Source: Schizochytrium sp. CCTCC M209059 (lineage: Eukaryota; Sar; Bigyra; Thraustochytrida; Thraustochytriidae). From it: 64,000 bases of DNA. The notes beneath the pieces were generated by a model that ran no database searches, was not told where the DNA came from, and saw only the letters and a list, made by a program, of their open reading frames with translations. A program made the translations under genes and the position numbers. Shown here piece by piece: positions 29,826 to 40,179 of this stretch (positions within the stretch are counted from its first letter, which is position 1; every line of letters starts with the position of its first letter). The DNA lies in NCBI GenBank assembly GCA_000818945.1, contig KN805383.1, forward strand, positions 1 to 64,000, in the 5' to 3' direction.

Positions 29826-30833
29826 TGTATTCTCCGCCTGATCAACCCTGTGTGCGTGTTTATGTCTGCAATGCCTTTAACAAAAGGTGAGAGACCAAAG
29901 ACAACTAAAAGGGACGTCCTTTTTGACGCACGACGAGATGAAACAAAAGGGGAGGAGAGGAGAAAAGACTCCCCGGCTTTGTCTTCATGCGCATTATCAA
30001 GTGCTTCACCTCCTCCTTCTCCTCCTCCTCCTCAATGTCAAATTTATGAAGCTTCCCACGACGATGTGGGAGCGAGCAAGAGGACTTTGTCTTTTTCGAC
30101 ATTCCGGGTGGTCGCCGCTAAACCCGCTGTTTTGACTATGATAGTGGCCTTCAACTCCCACTCCGGATAATATGACCCCTCGTGGTAACGCGCTCATTTC
30201 GCCGCCACGAACGATATCTTTTGCGCAAAGGTGAGAATTGGACACCAACCCCAGACGGCAAATTCTCTTCGTTCCATACCGCCATTTGCATGCTGCCTCC
30301 TTCCTTCCTCCCTCCCTTCCTTCCTTGCTTCCTTGCCTCTCTGTACGTACGCACAATCTTTTGACAATACGACGACGTACTCCCCTCGTACTTCGATGAT
30401 TCCTGACTACTATACTAAATAAATAAAGAAAGCAGATACAATGTATCTATCATCCATGGCATGTGCTGCCGCTGCTGCTATTCCGCTCAACCACCTTCCG
30501 ACTCGTGTCTTCTAGCTCTCTCATCGTTTTTATCCCCGTCGTCAGCATTGCTGTGCGCCATAACGAGGTCTCTCCTTCAGCAAGCAGCTTGTTAATGCGC
30601 CCCACCGACATTCAAATCATCAAGACGGCCAGCAGCTCGGCGTGGCTCGGCTCAGGGCAGCTCGCGGCGCGGCGCGAACGAAACAGCGGCCGCGAAGGTA
30701 CGCGAGGGCGGCGCCCGGGCCCTTCGCCTCCGTCCTCGCCTCCGCGCTCTGCGTGCGTCGCTCGCACGCAGCTCAAGGATAGGAAAAGGGACCATCGCGA
30801 GACAGCGAGCTCCGAGGGCACGCCCCATCCACC
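29826..30833. other. intergenic region (same-strand)
   Basis: Lies between the AP2 gene and the CLEC16A-like gene. Notable are a CTCCTC run (30006-30033), a TTCC-rich run (30299-30341) and an ATAAATAAAG stretch (about 30418-30428). The part after 30600 is GC-rich and probably the promoter/leader of the next gene. No credible frame. Confidence 0.55.
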
Positions 30834-33680
30834 ATGTGGTTCACACGGAGCCACGGCGCGCAGCAGCAGAATGACCAGCAACGCCAGCACCACCAAAACC
30901 TAGCGCCCCACGAACAGTTCACCGTCCAGCGGCTCCAGGACCTCTACGCCACTCTCCACAAACATCAAGACCTCAGCAGCGGCAACATGGCCACCCCGAG
31001 CGGACAGGCCGTCCTCATCGAAACCATTCGCGCCATTGCCGAGGTCATCGTCTACGGGGACCAACATACCGAGCAGCTCTTCGATTACTTTTGCGAAAAA
31101 AACATGCTCCCCCTCTTCCTCGGCCTTCTCGACCAGCCCAATTGCAGCACGACTCTCAAAGTGCAAATCATACAGAGCGTCAGCATTCTTGTGCAAAATA
31201 TCCGCAGCGAAATCTCTCTGTACTATACGCTCAGCAACAACCATGTCAACCGACTTATATCGCACAAGTTCGACTTCGCAAACGAGGAAATTCTTGGTCA
31301 CTACATCTCTTTCCTCAAAACTCTCTCCCTTCGTCTCAACAAGAATACCATCCAGTTCTTCTTCAACGACCGCCTTAACACCTTTCCCCTTTTTGAAGAA
31401 GCCACAAAGTTCTTTGACCACCCCGAAGGCATGGTCCGCACAGCCGTGCGCACTATCACCCTTAATGTCTTTCGCGTCGACGATCCTATCATGCTGCGCT
31501 TCCTCCTCGAAGGTCCTGCAGTTCATTATATCGAGAAGGTTGTCCGCTACATTCACCAGCGTTGCCGACGTTTGCATCTCCTGCTCGTTCGAGCAGGCCT
31601 TCCCGAACCGGACAAGCGCTTGCCTCTCAAGCTCGAAGTCGCGCTCACCGAGCAACAAGATCACATGCTCTACCTCGAAGATATCCTCAGCCTAAATATC
31701 GACGGTATGGAAGACACCGTCGTCAACGCAGCCATGGCCTACCTCTTTCTCCCGCTCCTCATGGCAAGCCTCCTTCCAGCCACCTTTCCTTTTAGTGAGC
31801 TCGACGACATGGACGACGCCGACTTTAAGCAGGCAGGACTCTCCAAGCAAGACGTCAACCTCGGTCAGGGTGCCACGGGCGGGTCTGGCTCCTTGCTAGC
31901 GCTCTTCCTTCTCGCCCACGCTCTCTTCGTCTTCTCCAACCCGAAAATGGTCACTCGAATCACGGAAGCCATGTTCATCCCCGCCCCCCTTCTTTTGCAA
32001 GACGACGATCGCGAGCATGAAGACGAAAAGTCGTCGCGAAACGAACGGTCCAAAGCTGATGATGATATCGATCATGACCAAGGCCCCAATGAAGAGGACG
32101 AGGCGAATCTTTCCGACGAAACCGATGGCGCCGGTAGCATCCTTGGCTCCTCAAACCCGGTCACCCGCTCTGCGGGCCCTCAACAGAACGGCGCGGCTCC
32201 TTCCGCGGGGTCTTCCTCCACAGCCTCCGCCAGTGGTCCCAGGAGTCATGACCAGGGAAATCCCGTTGGTCTCGCGCTTCTTCGCTTCTTGGATCACGAC
32301 AACGAGCGTCATTGCTTGGCAGCTGCCAGTATCCTCTATGCGCTCATTCACAACCCAAATCTCGACCCAACCGTCTTCGCCGAGACTGGTCTGGCCCCGC
32401 AACCCGACGCGCCCTTCCCTCGTCCCCTCGTCCGCACCTTGCTACAGGTCCTCGTCAAGGATCCTCCCGTCAGCACCCTTTGCCAGCGCGTTGTTGCCAA
32501 ACTCACCATTGACCTCTTGTACGAATCCAAGCTCGACCACGCACGAGACCTCGAGTTCTTGAATCGCGCCTACATGGCGTCACTCGTGCGCTTTCGCGCG
32601 CAGCTCCAGTCGTTCGAAACTCACGAGGCCGCTCGTTTTATTGGCCTCTTTGAGCGTGAATGGAATTCGCTCTGTCAGGGCCCTCTCAAGGTGGAAAGCC
32701 TCATGACGCGACCGGAGACCCTTCTCCCTTCGCATCCGAGCATGCCTCTGGATGCACGTCAGCCATTTTCCGGTCTGGAAGTCACGCAAGCCGCCATCCG
32801 CTCCTTTATGATTCTGCGTCTTCTCTGGGTGACACTGCATAACAAGCCAAACTCTCTTCTCGCGCTCGTTGGCTCATCGGGCACTTCCACCAAGGAAGAC
32901 GCCCCCATCGATCTCAGCAAGTGCGATTACATCAAGGCCAGCATTCTCAATCCCAAGGGGGCACTCGCTGCGATTCAGCCCGCCTTTCTCGTTCTCGCAG
33001 GTGGCGCCCTTGTGCTCGCGCAACCGGAAAAGGCGCTCGAGCACCATGTTGCCAAGGGCATTGTGCGCACCGTAGCCCCTCTCCAGCACGTGCGTTTTGC
33101 CATGGCTGCGGATGATCCTCTGCTCATGTACCTCGCGGTGCGCTCGCCCACAAATCAGCCCATTGGCTGGGCACATCGTCAGCTTGCGCCCCTCCGCGCT
33201 GCGCATTCGCCCGCCTCTGCTGCAGTGGCCGCACCGCTACAACAGCAGTCGGGTCACCCGGCTTCAAAGTCAGACCAAGTCTCCCAGGAAAAGGATCACC
33301 AGCTCGCCCAGGCCGCCGAGCTCTTCCCCTGGGTCGATGAAACCGAGACGGGCGCTTCGAACCCTGCGCAAGCTCCCAACATGTTTGGAGCCCCTAAACA
33401 GTCCACGGGGTCCACATGGTTTCTCGCGCTGCGCTTTTCCGATCATGCGACGGCTTTTTGGGCCCAGGAGCAACTTGAGCGCGCCACACAGGTAACTATC
33501 GCTGCCAAAATCAAGCGCATGCACCGTCTCATCGCCGTGGACGGCTCCGTGTCTTCTGGCGATGGAGTCTTTGACGCCTCGAGGACCACATCTCCATCTC
33601 CGTCTCCGTCTCCGTCTCAATCTCCATCTCCGTCCGCATCCCCGTCTCCGTCCGCAAATGTGTCAACACCCTCGTCGTAA
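30834..33680 (+). CDS. CLEC16A: CLEC16A / Ema-like endosomal maturation protein (FPL domain)
   Basis: By family, a membrane-trafficking factor for endosome maturation and autophagy/mitophagy. The 948-residue product has a strongly conserved FPL region (about 30-215): LIETIRAIAEVIVYGDQ, FDYFCEKNMLPLFLGLL, SLYYTLSNNHVNRLISHKFDF in parts, YISFLKTLSLRLN, and the hallmark FFDHPEGMVRTAVRTITLNVFRV. The later helical region also fits (VNAAMAYLFLPLLMASLLP). An acidic, low-complexity insert lies around residues 380-460. The C-terminus is a Ser-Pro repeat (about 920-945) coded by TCTCCG units. Length is close to animal CLEC16A (about 1050). The ATG has context accATGt. Confidence 0.93.
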   Translation: MWFTRSHGAQQQNDQQRQHHQNLAPHEQFTVQRLQDLYATLHKHQDLSSGNMATPSGQAVLIETIRAIAEVIVYGDQHTEQLFDYFCEKNMLPLFLGLLDQPNCSTTLKVQIIQSVSILVQNIRSEISLYYTLSNNHVNRLISHKFDFANEEILGHYISFLKTLSLRLNKNTIQFFFNDRLNTFPLFEEATKFFDHPEGMVRTAVRTITLNVFRVDDPIMLRFLLEGPAVHYIEKVVRYIHQRCRRLHLLLVRAGLPEPDKRLPLKLEVALTEQQDHMLYLEDILSLNIDGMEDTVVNAAMAYLFLPLLMASLLPATFPFSELDDMDDADFKQAGLSKQDVNLGQGATGGSGSLLALFLLAHALFVFSNPKMVTRITEAMFIPAPLLLQDDDREHEDEKSSRNERSKADDDIDHDQGPNEEDEANLSDETDGAGSILGSSNPVTRSAGPQQNGAAPSAGSSSTASASGPRSHDQGNPVGLALLRFLDHDNERHCLAAASILYALIHNPNLDPTVFAETGLAPQPDAPFPRPLVRTLLQVLVKDPPVSTLCQRVVAKLTIDLLYESKLDHARDLEFLNRAYMASLVRFRAQLQSFETHEAARFIGLFEREWNSLCQGPLKVESLMTRPETLLPSHPSMPLDARQPFSGLEVTQAAIRSFMILRLLWVTLHNKPNSLLALVGSSGTSTKEDAPIDLSKCDYIKASILNPKGALAAIQPAFLVLAGGALVLAQPEKALEHHVAKGIVRTVAPLQHVRFAMAADDPLLMYLAVRSPTNQPIGWAHRQLAPLRAAHSPASAAVAAPLQQQSGHPASKSDQVSQEKDHQLAQAAELFPWVDETETGASNPAQAPNMFGAPKQSTGSTWFLALRFSDHATAFWAQEQLERATQVTIAAKIKRMHRLIAVDGSVSSGDGVFDASRTTSPSPSPSPSQSPSPSASPSPSANVSTPSS

Positions 33681-33984
33681 AACTTGCACCCCAAAACAAA
33701 CCTTTCTCTCTAAAAGTCACATCTTCACAATTCTGTCTTTTATTCGCTTTATGCACTTGCCTGCTCGGCCTTTCCTTGGCCTAGGCATTACAAGTACATC
33801 CACGCGTCCAAGTCTTGTGTACTTGGTCACTGGCGCCAAAATCAATCGTCTGACGCAGACAGACTTGGGCGGCTCGTCTGTCGAGGAAGAGCTCGACGCA
33901 CGTAAGGCATGACGCAGATGGGACAAAAATGAGCCAACATTTCATTATCTAATAGTCAACTAATTTGTGGCGCGTCTCGCCAAC
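33681..33984. other. short convergent intergenic region
   Basis: 304 bp between the CLEC16A-like gene (+) and the TPR gene (-). It contains TTGGCCTAGGCATTAC around 33777. Nothing gene-like. Confidence 0.6.
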
Positions 33985-36900
33985 TCAAACGCGATGACGA
34001 GCGACGATCGACATCAGGATCGCATTGCCTTCGTCATTGTCGTCAGACTCGTCTCCGCCAAGGCTCTCTCCCATCAAGGCGCGTTGCCCTTCTGCTTCCG
34101 CCAACGTTACGGCATTTGCAAGCTGCCGAATGCGCGAAATGTCCTTCTTGGCGATTCGGGCCGCGCGCTTCGAGTATTCCAGTGCCTCAGCAAACTCGCC
34201 CTTGGCTTCCAAGACTTCGCTGATCCGCCAGAAAGCCTCGGCTAATTTGCCATCGCGCTTCCCGCGTGCTGCCTCACGGATGTCTGCGGCACGCCGGAAA
34301 TCCGCCAAAGCGTCGTCGAGATGGTAGCTCATTTGGTGGCACCTGCCGCGCGCCAACAAAACCTCGCTCAAATCCGTCGGACGTTGTGCGCCATCATCGG
34401 CCGTCTCCAGACACGAAAGCGCCAACGAAAAGGTCTGCAAGGCCTTTCGAGGGCTTCGCATCACCGATCGTTCGAGAATACCTCGCCGCGTCAGTGCCAA
34501 GCCCAGTTCACGCTCAGTCCAGTCCGGGATCTCCTCCAGGACCTCAATGCCAGCGCGAAGATATTCAAGAGCCTTGTTTGGATTCTTCTTGCGCGCATAC
34601 AAGCCAGCCATTGTCGAGTTCGCGCGGGCCATCCACACATTTGGCTGCCCACGTACGAGTTCCTGCACCATTTCGAAGCCCCTTTGTCCCTGATTCAAAG
34701 CCTTTCCGAGATTTTTCATTCGCGAATGGTCACTGTAGCACCGTGAAAGCGCAAAGTGCGCCTGCGCAACGAGGTGATGCGCTTCATCCTCAAATACATT
34801 TTCGAGCACCTCGAGTGACTCACTATACGCGGCCACGGCGAGCTCGGCGCACCGCAAACGCAAGTAAACATACCCCTGACTTGACAAGATGCTTGCCCGA
34901 ACTGTCTGTGTCTCTTCGTCAGTCTTGAACGCGTCCAAGATGAGTAACGCCTCGTCGAGCAACTCGAGCGAGCGTGTCAGCGCCTTTTTATGTAAATGCG
35001 TACCGGCAAGTAAGCAGAGTTGTTGCGCTTGCCGCTTGGCACACTCCATTGGGTCGACAAGATGAAACATCATGCTCTCCTCGCCCGCAAGAAGCTCGTC
35101 GAGACGTGGCGCCGCGCCCGTCTCGCATCGCGCGATCGCGAGCTTCCCCTGCACGTATGCGCGGTGCACCTTGAAGTGCTCCGTATGATGCGGTTTTTGG
35201 TCCAAAATGGACAAGGCTTGCTCCCACGCCTGCGCTGCGCGCGTCCATAGACCGACTCTTGATTGCAGCGCGCCCAGCCTCAACAAGTGAAACACTCGGG
35301 CAGGATGATCACTCCCATCGAGGATGACCTCGACGCGCTGTTGCGCGGCTTCGCTTAGAAGGAGAGCTTTGCCTCTTTCGCTGGCGTCAAAAAACGCGCA
35401 GGCCAGCACCTGCTGCGCGTCACATACCTTGACCAACGATGCCTTGCCATAGCAGCACTCCTGATGTGCAACGGCCACCTCGCAGACCTCTAGGGACTGG
35501 GTCCAATGGTCCATGATACCCAGAGCGAGCCCAAGCCACAACTGCGTCCGCGCCGTCATTGGATCAGCTATTCCGTACGAAAGCTCGCACAGACGTGCGG
35601 CTGACTGAAGTAGCGCCAGGGCTTCACGCCTCTTGCCCTTGTGCGAAAGAATTGCGCCTTGGAGGCCCAGAAGCGAGGCGACGCGGCCCGAGCCTGGTTT
35701 GTATACATCGCGCGCGACGGCAAGGGCTCTGGCAATAAAGTCGAGTGCACTTGCCAGATCCATCTCGATGTCGCTGATATCGGCGGCAAGTTCGAACACA
35801 TCCACCGAGAGCGCACGCTCCTCTGTGCTTGCCGCCGCGCCCTCTTTCTCGTATGTTTCAATCTCGTCTTGGCACGTTTTGCGCGCTTCCTCAAATTCAT
35901 ACTCGAATGCGTTCACACGCGCGAGCTCGAGTGCGATCCAACGCCCATCAATACAACTTGCCGCGACTCTCGACAATGCGCGCTCCAAGACGTCTGTAGC
36001 CAATGAAAAATGTTCCAGCTCCGACGCCACGACACCAGTCGTGAAAAGTCCACGGGCAATCTCCTCGTCCGAGGCTGCCAGCGTGTACAGCGCCCCTTCT
36101 GGTCGCGAAACTCGATCCAAAGCGGTCAGAAGCCATTCCAAGAATATACATATGAGCGCTGGCTTGGTCTCCGTCGTCCACGCCTCGCCGAGGTCCTCAC
36201 GAAGGTGCGACACCTCCTGCATGCCCTTGGCCGTCAAGCCCTCCACGGGCTCGCTGTGCTCAAGGTTCTCGAGTTCGAGGGACCAGAGACTGCCGAGAAC
36301 GGCGCGAACAAGAGCGACGCGCCGCGACACGCCGCTGTTGACGTATGGCGGCAGCAGTTCTCCTCCTTTCTCGAAAGCCCAGCCTTGAGCGCCGGAAACG
36401 ACCAAGGCTTGGTGGACATGAGCATCGCACAGGAGACGCGCCAAGAGGTGGTCTGCATCGTTTGCAAAGACAGGCTCCAGAGCCAGCTTCGATCGCAGGC
36501 TCTCTTTGAGGGCGTAGATGACGCCCAAGTCTCTACAAAGCGCGGGGCGCGCCCAATCATCAATGACGATGATGCGCGCCGCAAATTCGTCTGCCCTGGC
36601 GAGGCAGGCTCTTCCAGGCCCGGAGGCCGCCACCTCGTAGGGTGCACAGAACGCAGGGATCCAAAAGAACTCGTTTTCTTCGCTTTTTGATTGCAGCAAG
36701 GCCACCAGCTCGGAAAGTCGGGTATCCTGCGAGCACAGCACGAGGGCCCCGCCACCGGGGACGCTCAGGTCCTCGTCTGCGACCTTGCCGGCGTCGATCC
36801 AGCTCGTATTTCGCCCAGTAATGGGCCGCACAGCGTGCAAGAGAACGTGTTTGAGCGTCCACTCACTGCGCTGCAGGATGCGCTCATGGACGCGCTTTGT

Positions 36901-37197
36901 TTCATCTTCGTCGTCGGCTTGGACTTCGGCTTTGGCGTCGGCGATGTCCTTTTTCATGGCCAGGTTCTCCGTGTCGTCTGTCTCCTCGTCGTCTTCATCG
37001 TCGATGATGTCCACGCTTCGTGCCAGCTCGCCGGCTTCCAGGCGCCGCAGGAACTCTCTAAGGGCGCCGAAGCGCACGCACCTCAAGTCCGCGTCGTCGT
37101 CGGCGGCGGCGGCGCGCAAGGAGCCCCCGCGCGCGAGGGATCTGCGCGCGCGTCGGAGCGCGTCCCCGCTGCGGCGCGCCCACGTCGACGCCGACAT
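33985..37197 (-). CDS. large TPR-repeat protein with possible TIR-like N-terminal domain
   Basis: The product has 1070 residues and unknown function. The N-terminus has a basic Arg/Ala stretch, an acidic block (DIIDDEDDEETDD, about 62-74), then a globular region (about 100-260) with SELVALLQSKSEENEFFWIPAFCAPYEV, ARIIVIDDWARPALCRDLGVIYALKES and ALEPVFANDADHL. Its order (WxxxF segment, then a VI/VVxxxW-x-RP-x-L-C segment) recalls a TIR-like domain found in many algal and stramenopile proteins ahead of kinesin-light-chain-like TPRs. The rest (about 380-1040) is a TPR_12-type helical array with many A-x4-LxxAL repeats (YxxALxxL, EALALLQSAARL, LDEALLILDAF, LGKALNQGQRG, KALEYLRAGIEVL, AEALEYSKRAA). 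It is probably a scaffold. The ATG at 37197 lies only 44 bp from an assembly gap, so an upstream start cannot be excluded. Confidence 0.75.
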   Translation of the reverse strand: MSASTWARRSGDALRRARRSLARGGSLRAAAADDDADLRCVRFGALREFLRRLEAGELARSVDIIDDEDDEETDDTENLAMKKDIADAKAEVQADDEDETKRVHERILQRSEWTLKHVLLHAVRPITGRNTSWIDAGKVADEDLSVPGGGALVLCSQDTRLSELVALLQSKSEENEFFWIPAFCAPYEVAASGPGRACLARADEFAARIIVIDDWARPALCRDLGVIYALKESLRSKLALEPVFANDADHLLARLLCDAHVHQALVVSGAQGWAFEKGGELLPPYVNSGVSRRVALVRAVLGSLWSLELENLEHSEPVEGLTAKGMQEVSHLREDLGEAWTTETKPALICIFLEWLLTALDRVSRPEGALYTLAASDEEIARGLFTTGVVASELEHFSLATDVLERALSRVAASCIDGRWIALELARVNAFEYEFEEARKTCQDEIETYEKEGAAASTEERALSVDVFELAADISDIEMDLASALDFIARALAVARDVYKPGSGRVASLLGLQGAILSHKGKRREALALLQSAARLCELSYGIADPMTARTQLWLGLALGIMDHWTQSLEVCEVAVAHQECCYGKASLVKVCDAQQVLACAFFDASERGKALLLSEAAQQRVEVILDGSDHPARVFHLLRLGALQSRVGLWTRAAQAWEQALSILDQKPHHTEHFKVHRAYVQGKLAIARCETGAAPRLDELLAGEESMMFHLVDPMECAKRQAQQLCLLAGTHLHKKALTRSLELLDEALLILDAFKTDEETQTVRASILSSQGYVYLRLRCAELAVAAYSESLEVLENVFEDEAHHLVAQAHFALSRCYSDHSRMKNLGKALNQGQRGFEMVQELVRGQPNVWMARANSTMAGLYARKKNPNKALEYLRAGIEVLEEIPDWTERELGLALTRRGILERSVMRSPRKALQTFSLALSCLETADDGAQRPTDLSEVLLARGRCHQMSYHLDDALADFRRAADIREAARGKRDGKLAEAFWRISEVLEAKGEFAEALEYSKRAARIAKKDISRIRQLANAVTLAEAEGQRALMGESLGGDESDDNDEGNAILMSIVARHRV

Positions 37198-37240
37198 CGT
37201 CCTCGCCGCCGCCGCCCGCGCGCGCAGCCGCAGCGCCGCC

Positions 37241-37328
37241 NNNNNNNNNNNNNNNNNNNNNNNNNNNNNNNNNNNNNNNNNNNNNNNNNNNNNNNNNNNN
37301 NNNNNNNNNNNNNNNNNNNNNNNNNNNN
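37241..37328. other. assembly gap (88 N)
   Basis: Undetermined bases between the TPR gene start and GGCAGCGAAGGC repeats, in extreme GC-rich sequence. Confidence 1.
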
Positions 37329-37571
37329 CGCGCGGCGGCGGCGGAGGCGGCAGCGAAGGCGGCAGCGAAGGCGGCAGCGAAGGCGAGCCGCGGGGCCGCT
37401 GGCGAGGCGCCCGGCGTCGAGGCGAGGCGCGTGGACGGGTTGCGAGAGAGCCTGAAAGAAGGCGAAAAAAAGAAAAGAAAGAAAAAAGAAATAGGCCTAA
37501 GGAGAGGAAAGGAACTTCAAAACTTGAACTTGAAGCCTTGAATTGAACTTGAACTTCTTTTGTTGAACTTT

Positions 37572-37622
37572 GAAAGGAAAGGAAAGGAAAGGAAAGGAAA
37601 GGAAAGGAAAGGAAAGGAAAGA
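37572..37622. repeat. (GAAAG)n pentanucleotide array
   Basis: About ten tandem AAAGG units. Confidence 0.95.
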
Positions 37623-37846
37623 GCGCCTAACGTTTTGTTTTGTTTTGAAGTGACAGGGAGGTTGCACGAAGGTGAACGCAGCAGCAAAGCCTGACCGTGT
37701 CGCGGAGCGAGCCCAAGCGCCGCGCGGAGACGGCAAGGGCGCGGGAGCGGCGGCGGCCGGGCAGACGCCGGGCAGGTCGCGCGCTCAGCCTGCCGGTCAG
37801 CCGGTCGGGCAGCCGGTCAGCGTGCCAGCCAGCTGGCGTCGCAAAG

Positions 37847-39355
37847 ATGGCGGAGCCGTGGATGCGCGTCGACGCAGACGCCGGCGGGAGATGGTTTGCA
37901 GACTTGCGTAGCGCGGCTGAGACCCGCGCGGACGCCAAGGTCGAGTACGAGCCCGCGCAGAACGATCCTAAGGAAGGGGCTGGGTCCCCATCGAAGTCGT
38001 CCCCACGACCGCCGCGCGAGCTCGCAGACCTGCTCTTTTGCCAAACATGCAAACGGATCCTCACGCGGCATCCGCGAGACGTGGTCGACGAGATCGACGC
38101 CTACTATTGCCCGCACAGCCTCGATAACATGACCTCGTCCGAGGCAATGTCGTACATGAACCGTAGCACGCGCTTCTTTGACTGCCCCGTATGCCAGGCC
38201 GTGCTCAGCACCAAGATACTCAACACTGCACACAAGGATACAAGTGCCGAGATGCCCACTGCTCGTTTCTTCCTTGCCTGCAGTCACTGCCAATGGGACT
38301 CAGTGGATCTTCATTTGGTCGCCTCATCTCCGGAAGAACTTATTACGCTCGCCTTGCAGCGTGAAAAAGAGAATGATCCCGAGCGCACGCGTCTCTTTCC
38401 AGCTCTCACCAAACATTTCTCGACGGTCGAGACGGAGCTCGGGCTCTCGTCCGTGCCAAGCCCGGAGAAATCAAGTCTCCTCTCTTTGCGATCTACTGGA
38501 GGATCTCACGCCAAATATGACCAAGCTGCTTCCCTTCGTGAGGGCATCAACGGGGAGGATGATGATGTCGATGATGTTGGTGATGACGATGAAGCGAACG
38601 AGTCTCTCTGGCGCTGGGAAGACGCTGATCGTGCAGCGCGTCTACGATCGGACGAGGCACTTCTTGGCTCGCCGGATAACGAGACGCCAGACGACCTCGC
38701 GGACCTCTTGCAATCGATCGTTTTCCGCGACGATGAAACGAGTAGCCAACGCAGACCAAAACGCTCACGACTCCGTATTAAACGTTCTATTCGGTGCCGC
38801 GAGTGTATGGATGCCAACCAAGACAATATCCTTGTCAAAGGGCAGATTAATCCACTCAAGGGCGACAGCTCAATTCGAACCAACGTAGGCCAGTGGTTCA
38901 AGAAAAAGAGTCTCGCGTACGACTTCTTACCGCGTATTGTCGTAATTGCCAAGAGTCATAATGATGGTGGCCCGCTGCAAGACGAAGGCTTTTTGACGAT
39001 AGTTGTCACGAATCCTCGCGACGTCCCTGTCGAGTTGAGCTTTGATCATAGCCCGCCGGTTCTGCTCGACGCCTTTGATGACGTCGAAGAAATGGATCTG
39101 GTCACCGCTGCTCAGCCACCAAAACCATCCAAACCTCGCGAGAAAGACCCCAAAGGCCTCGTGCTTGCGCGGTTCTTCAACAAGGTTCTTTTGCGTCTCC
39201 CTGCGAGCCCATCTATAAAAACGGTGCGCGTTCGCGAGCAGGATCTCGCCGTTGACGTTGACGCAGAAACATCCTTGGAGGATGATGCATCTGCGGTCGA
39301 GTTTCGAATCCATATCACCTCGCTCTCTGCGTTGCCGCCCTCACCATCCTCGTAA
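37847..39355 (+). CDS. DCTN4: dynactin subunit p62 (DCTN4)
   Basis: Pointed-end component of the dynactin complex that links dynein to cargo. From the first good ATG (agATGgc) it has 502 residues. The N-terminal Cys-rich zinc-binding region is present: LLFCQTCKRILTRHPRDVVDEIDAYYCPHSLDN in pieces, then FFDCPVCQAVLSTK and FLACSHCQWDSVDLHL. The middle is acidic and variable. The C-terminal half has the family segment RLRIKRSIRCRECMDANQDN, FLPRIVVIAK and the beta-rich end with LTIVVTNPRDVPVELSF and VEFRIHITSL. Length matches animal p62 (about 460). An upstream in-frame extension to 37697 is GC-rich leader and has no ATG before 37847. Confidence 0.92.
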   Translation: MAEPWMRVDADAGGRWFADLRSAAETRADAKVEYEPAQNDPKEGAGSPSKSSPRPPRELADLLFCQTCKRILTRHPRDVVDEIDAYYCPHSLDNMTSSEAMSYMNRSTRFFDCPVCQAVLSTKILNTAHKDTSAEMPTARFFLACSHCQWDSVDLHLVASSPEELITLALQREKENDPERTRLFPALTKHFSTVETELGLSSVPSPEKSSLLSLRSTGGSHAKYDQAASLREGINGEDDDVDDVGDDDEANESLWRWEDADRAARLRSDEALLGSPDNETPDDLADLLQSIVFRDDETSSQRRPKRSRLRIKRSIRCRECMDANQDNILVKGQINPLKGDSSIRTNVGQWFKKKSLAYDFLPRIVVIAKSHNDGGPLQDEGFLTIVVTNPRDVPVELSFDHSPPVLLDAFDDVEEMDLVTAAQPPKPSKPREKDPKGLVLARFFNKVLLRLPASPSIKTVRVREQDLAVDVDAETSLEDDASAVEFRIHITSLSALPPSPSS

Positions 39356-40179
39356 CCTTGCATAAAAAGTACATTACGTTCATCTCGTGCAGTGTTGCCT
39401 TTTCTCTCGTTGTTCGTTGTAGAGATGCGCTCCTTCTGATGCACTGCATGGATCTAAAGTGCTGGATCGCTGAAGACATGGACCACGGTGCTCAATCTAC
39501 ATGCTTGTTTCCTTTCTTTGATTGCCCGTTCGTTTGCGTGTTCGTTCATTGGATTATTTGCCCAGTGCACTCCTCATGAATGACGATGATCCCGAGCACG
39601 AAGTCGAAAATGACGTGGAAAATACATGTCAAGGCCAGCGCGACGACGGATTTTGTGCGCAATTCGAGTTCAAGTTGAGAAAAGGCTAAACGCATAATTC
39701 GATCAATCGCGCCCGGCCCATCGCGCGCGCGCCGCCCGCCGCGCCGACGCAGACCGCGCGCGAGACCCGCGCACAGGCAGGCGGGCAGGCGGGCAGGCGG
39801 GCAGGCAGGCAAGCAAGCGAGCGAGCGAGCGACGAAGCCGACGCCGATAGATAGACAGACCTGCGAAGCGCGCGCGGAGAAGCCTCGGGCCTCGCCGCGT
39901 GCGGCCGTGCGGTCGTGCGGTCGTGTGGTCGTACGATTGCTCGTGCGCGCGTGTGGAAGCCTGAGCGTTGGCCCCCGTATCTGCGCGTTGAGCGCGAAGA
40001 AGACCGCGCGAAGAAGACCGGGATTACGTGCAAGACCCGGCTGGGCCCCTCGTTCGTCCCGCACGCCAACAGTCGCAGAGAAGGCGTGACTGACCTGCCC
40101 GGCTGTCGACAGACAGCTCGAGCGACCGCGCACGCGAGCGCGCGACGACCTTGGCGGCAGCAGCGCCGGCAAAGCCACG
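39356..40179. other. intergenic region (same-strand)
   Basis: Lies between dynactin p62 and the next plus-strand gene. It holds a GGCAGGCG/GCAAGCGA repeat stretch (39776-39830) and GTCGTGCGGTCGTG direct repeats (39905-39930). Minus-strand frames here are low-complexity and not credible. Confidence 0.55.

Larger units (their letters stand above)
37198..37846. promoter_or_regulatory. divergent intergenic region, TPR gene / dynactin p62
   Basis: Holds an 88-N gap (37241-37328), TAGGCCTA at 37492-37499, and an AAAGG array. The remaining GC-rich sequence from 37680 is probably the dynactin-gene leader with CGGTCAGCCGGTC-like direct repeats (about 37790-37825). Confidence 0.5.
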
